A stretch of 8,437 bases of DNA from Candidatus Nitrosopumilus sp. (GTDB lineage: Archaea; Thermoproteota; Nitrososphaeria; Nitrososphaerales; Nitrosopumilaceae), in assembly GCA_029880665.1 (NCBI GenBank), contig JAOUNZ010000037.1, positions 1-8,437 of the forward strand, given 5' to 3'. The translations under genes were made by a program, and so were the position numbers. Shown here piece after piece: positions 1-6,295 of the stretch; position 1 is the first letter of the stretch, and each line of letters starts with the position of its first letter. Below the pieces are notes generated by a model, which was given only the letters and a program-made list of their open reading frames with translations, was not told the DNA's origin and did no database searches.

Positions 1-1004
1 AACCCAAGCCATCCCTTTTCAGAGAATTCAACTTTATGGGCATGAAAGAGATATTTCCCTGGAAGAGCATATTGAAATTCCATTATCCCACGTTCAGTTT
101 GTGATAAAGTTATCATATCAGTATAAAATGAAGGTACCAGATCAGTTCCTGTTGGATAATATTGATACAGATTTCCATGAAGATGGAAATTATTGATAGG
201 ATCAAATTCCACCATATTAACAACATAAATTCGAATTAGTTCATTAGTATTGATTGAAATTGGATGGTGCTGGTAGTAAAAGGGGATTGTGTTTGCAGCA
301 TAAAAATTATTTTCAGTATCAAAATCAGTATCAAATCCGTTTAGAACCATCACCATTTCATCAGCTAGTGTTCTGCCTTCTTTAGGATCAACAATAAAGA
401 CACCATACAATCCATGTACAATATGTTCTTCTAATGGCATAACATGACAATGGTATGGGTGAACACCTACAGGTCCAGCTTCAAATTCATAGGTGAATTT
501 TCCTCCTCCACCCCCAACAACTTCAAAAACACCATCCATTTCAGCCCTATGAATTCCATGAAAATGCATGGTATGGGATTTGGAGCCATTGTTGATAAAA
601 TTGATTCTGACAAGATCTCCTTCAGTGGCTCTAATGGTAGGTCCTGGAACAGTTCCATTAAAGGTCCAAACATTGTAAAAAACACCTGGGGAAATTTCTT
701 GGATTTTATCATCTTCAGCAATTATGGTGTAATCTCTAATGGTTTGTCCACTTTCAGAAAGAGAGACTGCGCCATACTCAAAATTTCTCAAAAATTCATC
801 AGGATCAAAATCTACAGTAGATACAGTATAAAGAGGATCAATTATTTCCCCAGATGTCCTTACAACAGATCCGGAGTGTGTAACAAATGTTTTTTGCTCT
901 GTTTTAGTATCAGTGAAAATTGGGAATACTATGACTGTGGAAATTCCAATAAGTAAAATTAATGATATTATTGTAGCGGATCTAGTGATTTTCAGGACAT
1001 ACAT
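1..1004 (-). CDS. Two-domain multicopper oxidase (laccase-like), C-terminus cut by window edge
   Basis: The reading frame runs from ATG at 1004 off the left edge, giving 334 codons. Residues 8-29 form a hydrophobic signal or anchor after a basic start, with no lipobox, so the protein should act outside the membrane. Cupredoxin domain 1 (about 105-207) carries H144, then HFHG (H147, H149), then HCH (H185, C186, H187), then H194. Domain 2 (about 215 onward) carries HLHG (H274, H276) and HAH (H321, H323). That supplies all eight histidines of a trinuclear T2/T3 copper centre, plus a T1 site in domain 1 only (H144, C186, H194). The axial position falls on Leu199 rather than Met. NirK has a mononuclear T2 site, so oxygen-reducing oxidase chemistry fits better than nitrite reduction. 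Substrate is unknown. A five-glycine run (164-168) sits just before the HCH strand. Further C-terminal domains cannot be seen. Confidence 0.93.
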   Translation of the reverse strand, partial: MYVLKITRSATIISLILLIGISTVIVFPIFTDTKTEQKTFVTHSGSVVRTSGEIIDPLYTVSTVDFDPDEFLRNFEYGAVSLSESGQTIRDYTIIAEDDKIQEISPGVFYNVWTFNGTVPGPTIRATEGDLVRINFINNGSKSHTMHFHGIHRAEMDGVFEVVGGGGGKFTYEFEAGPVGVHPYHCHVMPLEEHIVHGLYGVFIVDPKEGRTLADEMVMVLNGFDTDFDTENNFYAANTIPFYYQHHPISINTNELIRIYVVNMVEFDPINNFHLHGNLYQYYPTGTDLVPSFYTDMITLSQTERGIMEFQYALPGKYLFHAHKVEFSEKGWLG

Positions 1005-1020
1005 GAATAGCAAAAATCTT

Positions 1021-1032
1021 TATTTAAATTTA
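1021..1032 (-). promoter_or_regulatory. TATA-like box for the multicopper oxidase
   Basis: On the minus strand the AT-only stretch TAAATTTAAATA lies with its centre 20-25 bp ahead of the ATG at 1004, depending on which 8 bases TBP uses. This fits a leaderless or nearly leaderless archaeal promoter. The region is AT-rich, so the exact box is uncertain. Confidence 0.42.
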
Positions 1033-1066
1033 CCCTAAGCTAACTTTTTTAGTTCAGTCTAACTTT

Positions 1067-1082
1067 TATGCGAAAGAGCATA
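1067..1082. repeat. Short inverted repeat TATGC-N6-GCATA between divergent promoters
   Basis: A perfect 5-bp dyad with a 6-bp spacer lies in the 125-bp gap between the oxidase and the divergent membrane-protein gene, 19 bp before the latter's TATA-like box. The position suits an operator or activator site. A 5-bp arm can arise by chance, so this is only a candidate. Confidence 0.25.
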
Positions 1083-1100
1083 GTTTTGGAAAAAATTAGG

Positions 1101-1108
1101 TTTAAACT
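1101..1108 (+). promoter_or_regulatory. TATA-like box for the GTG-started membrane protein
   Basis: TTTAAACT is centred 25.5 bp before the GTG at 1130, the spacing expected if transcription begins on the start codon itself. This is the main reason to accept the GTG start. Confidence 0.52.
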
Positions 1109-1129
1109 AAAGAAAATAAAATTTAAACT

Positions 1130-1636
1130 GTGCAGAAATTTGGATTAATCATTGTTGTTTTAGGATTATTCATCGTGTCAGGACTAGTAGTGTCAATATT
1201 TGAAAATCAGGTTACTCTAGAGAAAATAAACCAAGAAAATGGAAAAGTAAGCATAACAGAAAGATTAGCAATTTCAACTGATTTTGACATGAAAAAAGCA
1301 CCTACAGGGGTTTTTGCAGTTCAAGTAATGGATTTTAGAAAGAACACGTTTTCTGTCAAAGTATTAGATCCGTCAGGTATTGAAATCACATCTCAACAAG
1401 TTGACAGTGATACTATTGAAGGGAAATTTGATGTTCTAGAGACTGGGACTTACAAATTACTAATTGAGAGTTCAAGTAATGATGAAATTTATGTAGTAGG
1501 TGCAATCGGGCCACTTCCAGATCCCTATAAAAAATTCATCATGTCTATGATCTCTACAATATTGATAATGATTGGCATGATAGGATTAGTGATAATTGGA
1601 ATGTATGGAATTAAGAATAGAAAAAGGTCAGTTTAG
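1130..1636 (+). CDS. Membrane protein with external GOLD/emp24-like beta domain
   Basis: A 168-residue protein with GTG start. It has one hydrophobic helix at about 4-23, an extracytoplasmic beta-rich domain at about 24-136, a second helix at about 137-160 and a basic cytoplasmic end (KNRKR). The middle segment has the alternating pattern of GOLD/emp24-type sandwiches: a strand with VLDPSG, then a later strand with TGTYKLLIESS. This family assignment is by pattern only. No catalytic or metal-binding cluster is visible, and it has no cysteine or histidine. It diverges from the multicopper oxidase across a 125-bp gap, so shared regulation is possible. Its stop overlaps the end of the convergent winged-helix gene by 9 bp. 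Function is unknown; an envelope-anchored binding or assembly role is a guess. Confidence 0.82.
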   Translation: MQKFGLIIVVLGLFIVSGLVVSIFENQVTLEKINQENGKVSITERLAISTDFDMKKAPTGVFAVQVMDFRKNTFSVKVLDPSGIEITSQQVDSDTIEGKFDVLETGTYKLLIESSSNDEIYVVGAIGPLPDPYKKFIMSMISTILIMIGMIGLVIIGMYGIKNRKRSV

Positions 1637-1939
1637 ATAACTGTCCATTTTTTCAAGACCACTAATAGCTGCGTCAAAATTCTCACTATGTTCAACAACA
1701 CTTTCAAGTTTATCAGGATTTGCAACAAGTAAGCATTTTCCAGTATCAGAATTTTTGGAAACAAATCCATGAATAATTAGATAAGAGAGTCTTTCAAGAA
1801 CCTCAGATTCAGATAAAGAGGCATGTTGTGCCAAATAGGAACATTCCTTTTCACCATCCTCCAGATCTGCCAAGATTGAAGATATAACTGGATCAAACAT
1901 TGAATCTATGATTTTTTCCCGATCAAATGTTTCATCCAT
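1628..1939 (-). CDS. Small winged helix-turn-helix protein, putative transcription regulator
   Basis: The protein is 103 residues from ATG at 1939. An in-frame TTG at 1945 is possible, but the TATA-like box at 1963-1970 is 27.5 bp from the ATG, which favours the ATG. Residues about 16-57 form three predicted helices, with CSYLAQHASLSESEVLERLSY as the helix-turn-helix. A short wing follows at about 58-73 (GFVSKNSDTGKCLLV), and then a helical, acidic C-terminus. This matches the ArsR/MarR-like winged-helix layout used by many small archaeal regulators. Only C33 and C69 are present and there is no ArsR-type metal motif, so metal sensing is not supported. It is convergent with the membrane-protein gene and overlaps its stop. 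Target genes are unknown; the neighbouring oxidase and membrane protein are obvious candidates. Confidence 0.78.
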   Translation of the reverse strand: MDETFDREKIIDSMFDPVISSILADLEDGEKECSYLAQHASLSESEVLERLSYLIIHGFVSKNSDTGKCLLVANPDKLESVVEHSENFDAAISGLEKMDSYLN

Positions 1940-1962
1940 GTACAACGAATAGAAAATATTGT

Positions 1963-1970
1963 AAATTATA
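1963..1970 (-). promoter_or_regulatory. TATA-like box for the winged-helix gene
   Basis: The minus strand reads TATAATTT here, centred 27.5 bp from the ATG at 1939, preceded by a purine-rich stretch that could serve as a BRE. It supports a leaderless transcript and the ATG rather than the TTG six bases upstream. Confidence 0.48.
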
Positions 1971-1996
1971 ACTTTTTGAACAGATTATTCCAATAA

Positions 1997-2006
1997 GATA
2001 ATTAAG
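1997..2006 (+). promoter_or_regulatory. Weak TATA-like box for the Cys-rich small gene
   Basis: GATAATTAAG is centred 26.5 bp before the ATG at 2028. The match to a TATA box is modest, but the spacing agrees with the other leaderless promoters in the window. Confidence 0.32.
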
Positions 2007-2027
2007 AAAATAACAGTTAACCAAATC

Positions 2028-2180
2028 ATGCAGAAACTTTGCAGCCAAGATTTATCAGGTAAAGGAGAACACTGTTTTTGTATAGATATCGATGCCCAAC
2101 GAGGAGTCAAGAAATGCTGCAAATGCAATCTGTGGAATATTCAAGGTAATGATTGGACTGAAGATGAGGATTTTAGATAA
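2028..2180 (+). CDS. Small cysteine-rich protein, 50 residues, unknown function
   Basis: ATG at 2028 to TAA at 2180 encodes 50 residues with six cysteines: C5, then C16-x-C18 just after H15, then C30-C31-x-C33. The spacing CxC-x11-CCxC resembles a compact metal-binding knuckle or a redox-active mini-protein, but it does not match a zinc ribbon family that I recognise. The C-terminus after W36 is acidic (WTEDEDF). There is no signal peptide or membrane segment, so it should be cytoplasmic. Support for a real gene: a TATA-like box at the correct distance, a clean stop followed by a T-run, and a non-random cysteine pattern. It sits alone on the plus strand between the winged-helix gene and S13. 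Function is unknown; Zn or Cu binding is an inference. Confidence 0.66.
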   Translation: MQKLCSQDLSGKGEHCFCIDIDAQRGVKKCCKCNLWNIQGNDWTEDEDFR

Positions 2181-2185
2181 TTTTT
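2180..2185 (+). terminator. Possible oligo-T terminator after the Cys-rich gene
   Basis: A run of five T follows the TAA stop directly. Archaeal termination often needs only a T-rich tract, but in such AT-rich DNA a T5 run is weak evidence. Confidence 0.25.
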
Positions 2186-2267
2186 AATATAAAAATGCAA
2201 AAATTAGGCATCAGGTATGGAATCATAATATTTGGTCATTTTCAAAATATCTAAATTTAGTGCCTAG

Positions 2268-2280
2268 TATGGTTTTTATC
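2268..2280 (+). promoter_or_regulatory. Core promoter of the S13-S4 block
   Basis: The stretch TATGGTTTTTATC holds a TATA-like core. The same 12 bases, TATGGTTTTTAT, occur again at 8346-8357 ahead of rpoN. Applying the rpoN spacing (30 bases from the first T of the T-run to the start) puts initiation near 2303, three bases before the TTG at 2306. Confidence 0.5.
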
Positions 2281-2305
2281 GGGGTTTCTTAGAATTTTGG
2301 AATAC

Positions 2306-2830
2306 TTGAGTACACAAGAATATAGACATATTGTCAGAATCGTGGGAAACGATATTCCTGGAGAGAGAAAGATGGTTGTAGGATTAACCCAGATAAGAGG
2401 GATAGGCCATAATTTTGCCACTGCAATTTTAGATACTCTCAAAATCAATACAAACTCCAACATAGGGAATCTTACAGAATCTAACGTTCAAGATATTGAA
2501 AAATTAATAACAGATCCAATTGGTGGAAATTTTCCAGCATGGTTCCTCAATAGAAGAAAAGATATTGAAACAGGTGCAAATTTACATTTGTTAACATCAG
2601 ATATTCCATTTACATTAAGAAATGACATAGAAAGAGAAAGAATCACTGCAAGTTGGAGAGGATATAGACATCTATCTGGTCTCAAAGTTAGAGGGCAAAG
2701 GACAAGAACTTCAGGTAGGAAGAGCGGAGCAGTCGGAGTTGCAAAAGGCGGAATGGCAGCACCAGCAAAGAAAGGTGGAGCAGGGGCACCAGCAGCAGTA
2801 CCAGCAGCACCAGTGGAGAAAAAAGAGTAG
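2306..2830 (+). CDS. rps13: 30S ribosomal protein S13 (archaeal uS13) with Ala/Pro-rich tail
   Basis: Small-subunit head protein that contacts 16S rRNA and tRNA and bridges to the large subunit. From TTG at 2306 the protein is 174 residues and begins MSTQEYRHIVRI, as expected for archaeal S13. An in-frame TTG at 2297 would add three residues but lies too close to the TATA-like box. The helix-hairpin-helix GLTQIRGIGHNFA is at about 26-38, and the rRNA-binding basic segment RGYRHLSGLKVRGQRTRTSG is at about 118-137. After about residue 148 there is a low-complexity tail rich in Ala, Pro, Gly and Lys, roughly 25 residues longer than the archaeal proteins I know. S4 follows after 9 bases, so the two are surely co-transcribed. 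Confidence 0.96.
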   Translation: MSTQEYRHIVRIVGNDIPGERKMVVGLTQIRGIGHNFATAILDTLKINTNSNIGNLTESNVQDIEKLITDPIGGNFPAWFLNRRKDIETGANLHLLTSDIPFTLRNDIERERITASWRGYRHLSGLKVRGQRTRTSGRKSGAVGVAKGGMAAPAKKGGAGAPAAVPAAPVEKKE

Positions 2831-2833
2831 GTG
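2829..2833 (+). promoter_or_regulatory. Shine-Dalgarno AGGTG for S4, overlapping the S13 stop
   Basis: AGGTG can pair with the anti-SD end of archaeal 16S rRNA and lies 6 bases before the S4 ATG. It overlaps the S13 stop codon TAG (2828-2830). It is one of only two clear SD sites in the window, as expected for a gene inside an operon among mostly leaderless first genes. Confidence 0.55.
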
Positions 2834-2839
2834 TAACAA

Positions 2840-3418
2840 ATGGGAGATCCAAAATATCCACGCAAAGCTTGGAGAAAACCAAAAAGACCTCTTAATTATG
2901 AATTAAAAATGGATGAACTAAAAACTCTCGGCACATTTGGATTAAGAACTAAGAGAGAACTATGGAAAGCACATACAGAATTATCTCGCGTTAGACATCA
3001 AGCAAGATCTTTGCTTGCATTAAGACAAGAAGTAAGAGCAGAAAAAGAACCAATCTTAATGAAATCACTTGCAAGAATAGGATTAGTAAGTAGTGATGCA
3101 ACGCTAGATGACGTACTTAATCTAAACGTAAATGATTTGTTATCACGAAGATTACAAACTTTAGTTACAAAGAAATTCGGATTCAGATCACCGTATCAAG
3201 CAAGGCAAGCAGTAATTCATGGCCACATCATGATTGGAGATAGAAAAGTAGACATCCCATCTTATACAGTGACGGTTGAAGAAGAAAACAGTGTCCATTT
3301 TGCACCAGAATCCAAGATCCCAGAAATATTAGAAAAAACAAAATCAAAGACTCCATCTCCAGAACCACCATTAGATGAAACTGCTGATGAATCTAAAGAT
3401 CAAGGTTCTTTCGCTTAA
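2840..3418 (+). CDS. rps4: 30S ribosomal protein S4 (archaeal uS4)
   Basis: Primary 16S rRNA-binding protein of the small-subunit body. The 192-residue protein starts MGDPKYPRKAWRKPKRPL, the usual archaeal S4 start, followed by the helical domain with GTFGLRTKRELWKAHTELSR at about 31-50. The S4 RNA-binding domain runs from about 102 to 146, with SRRLQTLV, SPYQARQAVIHGHIMIG and KVDIPSYTV. No zinc-binding cysteines are present; the protein has no Cys. Residues about 168-192 form an acidic, Pro/Ser-rich tail (SPEPPLDETADESKD). It lies 9 bases after S13. S11 and rpoD, which follow S4 in many archaea, are replaced here by glmS. Confidence 0.96.
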   Translation: MGDPKYPRKAWRKPKRPLNYELKMDELKTLGTFGLRTKRELWKAHTELSRVRHQARSLLALRQEVRAEKEPILMKSLARIGLVSSDATLDDVLNLNVNDLLSRRLQTLVTKKFGFRSPYQARQAVIHGHIMIGDRKVDIPSYTVTVEEENSVHFAPESKIPEILEKTKSKTPSPEPPLDETADESKDQGSFA

Positions 3419-3474
3419 CAGTATTAAAGAAACAACTTATCAGTGAACATCTCTAACAATGAGATAGAATAATC

Positions 3475-5235
3475 ATGTGTTCAATTATAGGATACTTTGG
3501 AAAAGAAAATGCGGCTCCGATAATAGTAAAAGGGCTAAAAAGAATGGAGTATCGCGGATATGATAGCGTAGGAGTTGCAACAGAGTCAGACCATCAAATC
3601 AAACTAAGAAAAGGGATTGGAAAGGTAAATGAAGTAAATTCAAAAATTCAATTAGACATACTTCCAGGAAAAGTAGGCATAGGCCATACTAGATGGGCAA
3701 CTCATGGAAAAGTCACCGATGTAAATGCACACCCACATTCAAGTAATTCTGGAAGAATTGCAATAGTACATAATGGAATAATAGAAAATTTTGAAGAATT
3801 AAAAAAGCAATTAAAAAATGAAGGATATGATTTCAAGAGTGATACAGATAGTGAAATTATTGCAAACCTGATTCAGAAATACTATGAAAAAACTCAGGAT
3901 ATAAAAGAAACAATTTTGAAAACAGTTGCAAAAATTAAGGGGCATTATGCATTTGTTGCGATGTTTGAAAATGGCCAACTTGCAGCAGCAAGATTTCATG
4001 AGCCATTGATCATCGGAGTTGGACAAAATGAATTCTTTTTGTCAAGCGATGTTTTGGGATTCATTGAATATACTGACAATGTGATATATATGGAAAACGG
4101 AAATTTTGTGATTTTAGACAGAGATAAATTTCAAATCATGGGTTTTGATGGGAAACAGGCAAAATATGAGATAGTTAAAGTTTCTAAAGAATTTTGTGAT
4201 GCATACAAAGGTGATTATGCACATTTTACATTAAAAGAGATTTATGAACAACATGAAACAGTGTTGAAAGCAGGAGAAAGAACTTTAGAAGCAATTGAAA
4301 AAACTGTACAGTGCATTAAACAGGCAAAAAATATCTACATTACAGGAAGCGGCACAAGCTATAATGCAGTATTAGTTGCAAAACAGATGTTATCAAGATA
4401 TACTAGAATCAAGGCAGAGCCAATCATAGCAAGCGAGATTCAATTCATACCACATAGCATTGAAGAGAATTCCATCATGATTGCAATATCGCAAAGCGGT
4501 GAAAGTGCAGATGTTTTAGAAGTAGTCAAGATTGCAAAACTAGCCAAATGTAAAACAATAGCGATTGTCAATTTGTTAACATCATCACTTGCACGTGAAT
4601 CAGATATTGTGATAGGAATGAATTGTGGACCCGAAATAGGAGTCGCGGCAACAAAGAGTTTCACAACACAACTTGTAATTATCTACAAAATTATTCAAAA
4701 ATTAAGTGATAATATAGTAGATATTGATTTTGCTAAAATTTCTAAACTAATATCGGAGATATTAAAAAATCCTACAAAAATTCAAAGAATTGCAAATGAA
4801 ATAAAAGATATTTCTGACATTTATATACTTGGAAGAGGAATGCATTATCCAATTGCAATTGAGGCAGCTTTAAAACTAAAAGAATTAACATACATTCACG
4901 CAGAAGGAATTCCAGGAGGAGAATTAAAACATGGACCTCTTGCATTAATGGATTCCAACGTATTTGTCATAATCATAAATCCAAATGATTCAACTTACTC
5001 AGATATGCTAACAAGTGCAAGAGAGATCAAAGTACGAGGTGCAAAAATTATTGGAATTTCGGATATAGAAAGTGACATATATGATTTTTGGGTCGAACTT
5101 CCCAAATCAGATGAAATAGCATATCCAATTTCAGAGATCATCCCTATTCAATTATTAGCATATTATGCAGCACTTGCGAAAAATACAGATCCTGATTATC
5201 CTAGAAATCTTGCAAAATCAGTTACAGTGAAGTAA
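3475..5235 (+). CDS. glmS: Glutamine--fructose-6-phosphate aminotransferase (isomerising), GlmS
   Basis: Makes glucosamine-6-phosphate from fructose-6-phosphate and glutamine (EC 2.6.1.16), the entry to UDP-GlcNAc for glycans and S-layer or N-glycosylation. At 586 residues it is close to the 609 of E. coli. The class II glutaminase domain (2 to about 220) has the nucleophile C2, R73 and H77 in HTRWATHG, HNG at 99-101 and D125. The first SIS domain (about 280-410) has GSGTSYNA (291-298), SQSGES (339-344) and AATKSF. The second (about 445-586) has E463, K467, E470, ELKHGP with H486, and K581 in the C-terminal NLAKSVTV, matching E. coli E481, K485, E488, H504 and K603. It starts 56 bp after S4, so read-through is plausible; weak AT-rich boxes between them could also give it a promoter. 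No strong SD is visible. Its last 14 bp overlap the convergent CobT-like gene. Confidence 0.96.
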   Translation: MCSIIGYFGKENAAPIIVKGLKRMEYRGYDSVGVATESDHQIKLRKGIGKVNEVNSKIQLDILPGKVGIGHTRWATHGKVTDVNAHPHSSNSGRIAIVHNGIIENFEELKKQLKNEGYDFKSDTDSEIIANLIQKYYEKTQDIKETILKTVAKIKGHYAFVAMFENGQLAAARFHEPLIIGVGQNEFFLSSDVLGFIEYTDNVIYMENGNFVILDRDKFQIMGFDGKQAKYEIVKVSKEFCDAYKGDYAHFTLKEIYEQHETVLKAGERTLEAIEKTVQCIKQAKNIYITGSGTSYNAVLVAKQMLSRYTRIKAEPIIASEIQFIPHSIEENSIMIAISQSGESADVLEVVKIAKLAKCKTIAIVNLLTSSLARESDIVIGMNCGPEIGVAATKSFTTQLVIIYKIIQKLSDNIVDIDFAKISKLISEILKNPTKIQRIANEIKDISDIYILGRGMHYPIAIEAALKLKELTYIHAEGIPGGELKHGPLALMDSNVFVIIINPNDSTYSDMLTSAREIKVRGAKIIGISDIESDIYDFWVELPKSDEIAYPISEIIPIQLLAYYAALAKNTDPDYPRNLAKSVTVK

Positions 5236-6295
5236 ATAATCTATGATATTCTTTTTCAGCTAGAACCAAAAATTTTTCAGAATCATTTCCAGTTTTGAGC
5301 ATTGATGAGATGATACTTCCACCTGCACCTACGCCTTCTTTTGCAAAGCCTTCCGAGAAGGCTTTTAATCCATGATGCTTGGAAGTTTTTAGGCCAGGAT
5401 CTATAGAAATTATTGGTATGTCAGCAATTTGTTTAACAATATCCACAAAATTTGCACTTTTATCATGTGTAATGTAAGAAGTTGTTCCAACCACAGTATT
5501 TTCTTCATTGAATCCAATTTTTGACGCAAATGCCAATACTGCAGACATCTGAGTACCTCCAGCAAGCATAACTTTAGACATGCTTGAAGCAGAGCTTAGC
5601 ATTCCAGCTACAAAAGGAATCATAGGATCACCAATTTTAGCAACTATACTATATGGATGGTCAGAATCAATTCTTTTCAGTGCAGAAGTGACAATTTGAC
5701 TTTTTAGTTCAAACGGATTGTTTGGGATGCTAGAGCTCACTTTGGCATCAAAACCTAATGCACGTAATACAGCTAAAGCAGTAGTTGTCCCACCTGGAAC
5801 ACTCTCGCCTATAATCAGAGAATCAGTTAGAGACGCCATGTTGCGTCCTACAATTCTTCCGTAATCAACAGCATTGGATACTTGAGAATCAGTCATGGCA
5901 TCCTGAATTGAGATGTTTTTTCCATGAGACATACCTGTTTCAATAAAAGGTAACTGCGGAGAAACTTTACTTCCAGCATTTATTGTCAGATGGGGAATAC
6001 TTGCAGATTCTAGAGCAGTTTTTGTCAATAACGCAGGAGTCGGTTTTCCATCAGGAGTCATTGGGATCTTATCAATTGTTTTACAGTATCCGTAATGAAG
6101 ATATTCAGCATCAGCTGGGGGTGTAAATTTTATTGAATCTGTATCTGCACCTGCAAAAGTAATTCCCGGAATCTCACAAGTTTCAGTATAAGATATGACA
6201 AGTGAAAAAAGAAATCTTCCCGAATTCATAGTTTGAATAAAATTTTTAGCTTGATCTATATTGCCAAATAATTCAAAATTTTCCAAAAAACTCAC
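5222..6295 (-). CDS. cobT: CobT-like nicotinate-nucleotide phosphoribosyltransferase (UPF0284/TIGR00303)
   Basis: Archaeal CobT homologue expected to transfer phosphoribose from nicotinate mononucleotide to the lower-ligand base (dimethylbenzimidazole or a relative) in cobamide assembly. The 357-residue protein shows the family signature GESVPGGTTTALAVLRALG (163-181), the segment GDPMIPFVAGML (222-233), AGGTQM (245-250) and EGVGAGGSI (320-328). E320 aligns with the catalytic Glu317 of Salmonella CobT. The start is GTG at 6295, overlapping the TGA stop of the upstream hydrolase as GTGA, so translation is coupled. Nitrososphaeria are known cobamide makers, so the function fits. The enzyme activity of this archaeal branch is less well proven than that of bacterial CobT. 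The gene ends inside the glmS 3' end on the other strand. Confidence 0.88.
   Translation of the reverse strand: MSFLENFELFGNIDQAKNFIQTMNSGRFLFSLVISYTETCEIPGITFAGADTDSIKFTPPADAEYLHYGYCKTIDKIPMTPDGKPTPALLTKTALESASIPHLTINAGSKVSPQLPFIETGMSHGKNISIQDAMTDSQVSNAVDYGRIVGRNMASLTDSLIIGESVPGGTTTALAVLRALGFDAKVSSSIPNNPFELKSQIVTSALKRIDSDHPYSIVAKIGDPMIPFVAGMLSSASSMSKVMLAGGTQMSAVLAFASKIGFNEENTVVGTTSYITHDKSANFVDIVKQIADIPIISIDPGLKTSKHHGLKAFSEGFAKEGVGAGGSIISSMLKTGNDSEKFLVLAEKEYHRLFTSL

Noticed and set aside
444..956. Plus-strand open frame of 170 codons opposite the multicopper oxidase
   Set aside because: It is antisense to a gene with complete copper motifs; the translation is low-complexity and resembles no protein family.
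1..1004. Calling the oxidase a NirK nitrite reductase
   Set aside because: The presence of H147, H187, H274, H276, H321 and H323 in HxH pairs builds a trinuclear centre, unlike the mononuclear T2 site of NirK.
2195..2254. Tiny plus-strand frame beginning MQKLGIRYG, 19 codons
   Set aside because: It is too short, has no composition signal, and the start context is not distinguished from random AT-rich sequence.
2205..2266. Inverted repeat TAGGCA ... TGCCTA in the gap before S13
   Set aside because: Six-base arms with a 50-base AT-rich spacer give no convincing RNA stem, and I found no compensating structure to call an ncRNA.
2488..2865. Minus-strand open frame opposite S13
   Set aside because: Its Ala/Pro-rich composition comes from the reverse of the S13 tail; S13 is certain on the plus strand.
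3449..3468. Small hairpin ATCTC-N7-GAGAT between S4 and glmS
   Set aside because: A 5-bp stem without a T-run is too weak for a terminator or riboswitch; the 56-bp gap is also too short for a glmS ribozyme, which is bacterial.
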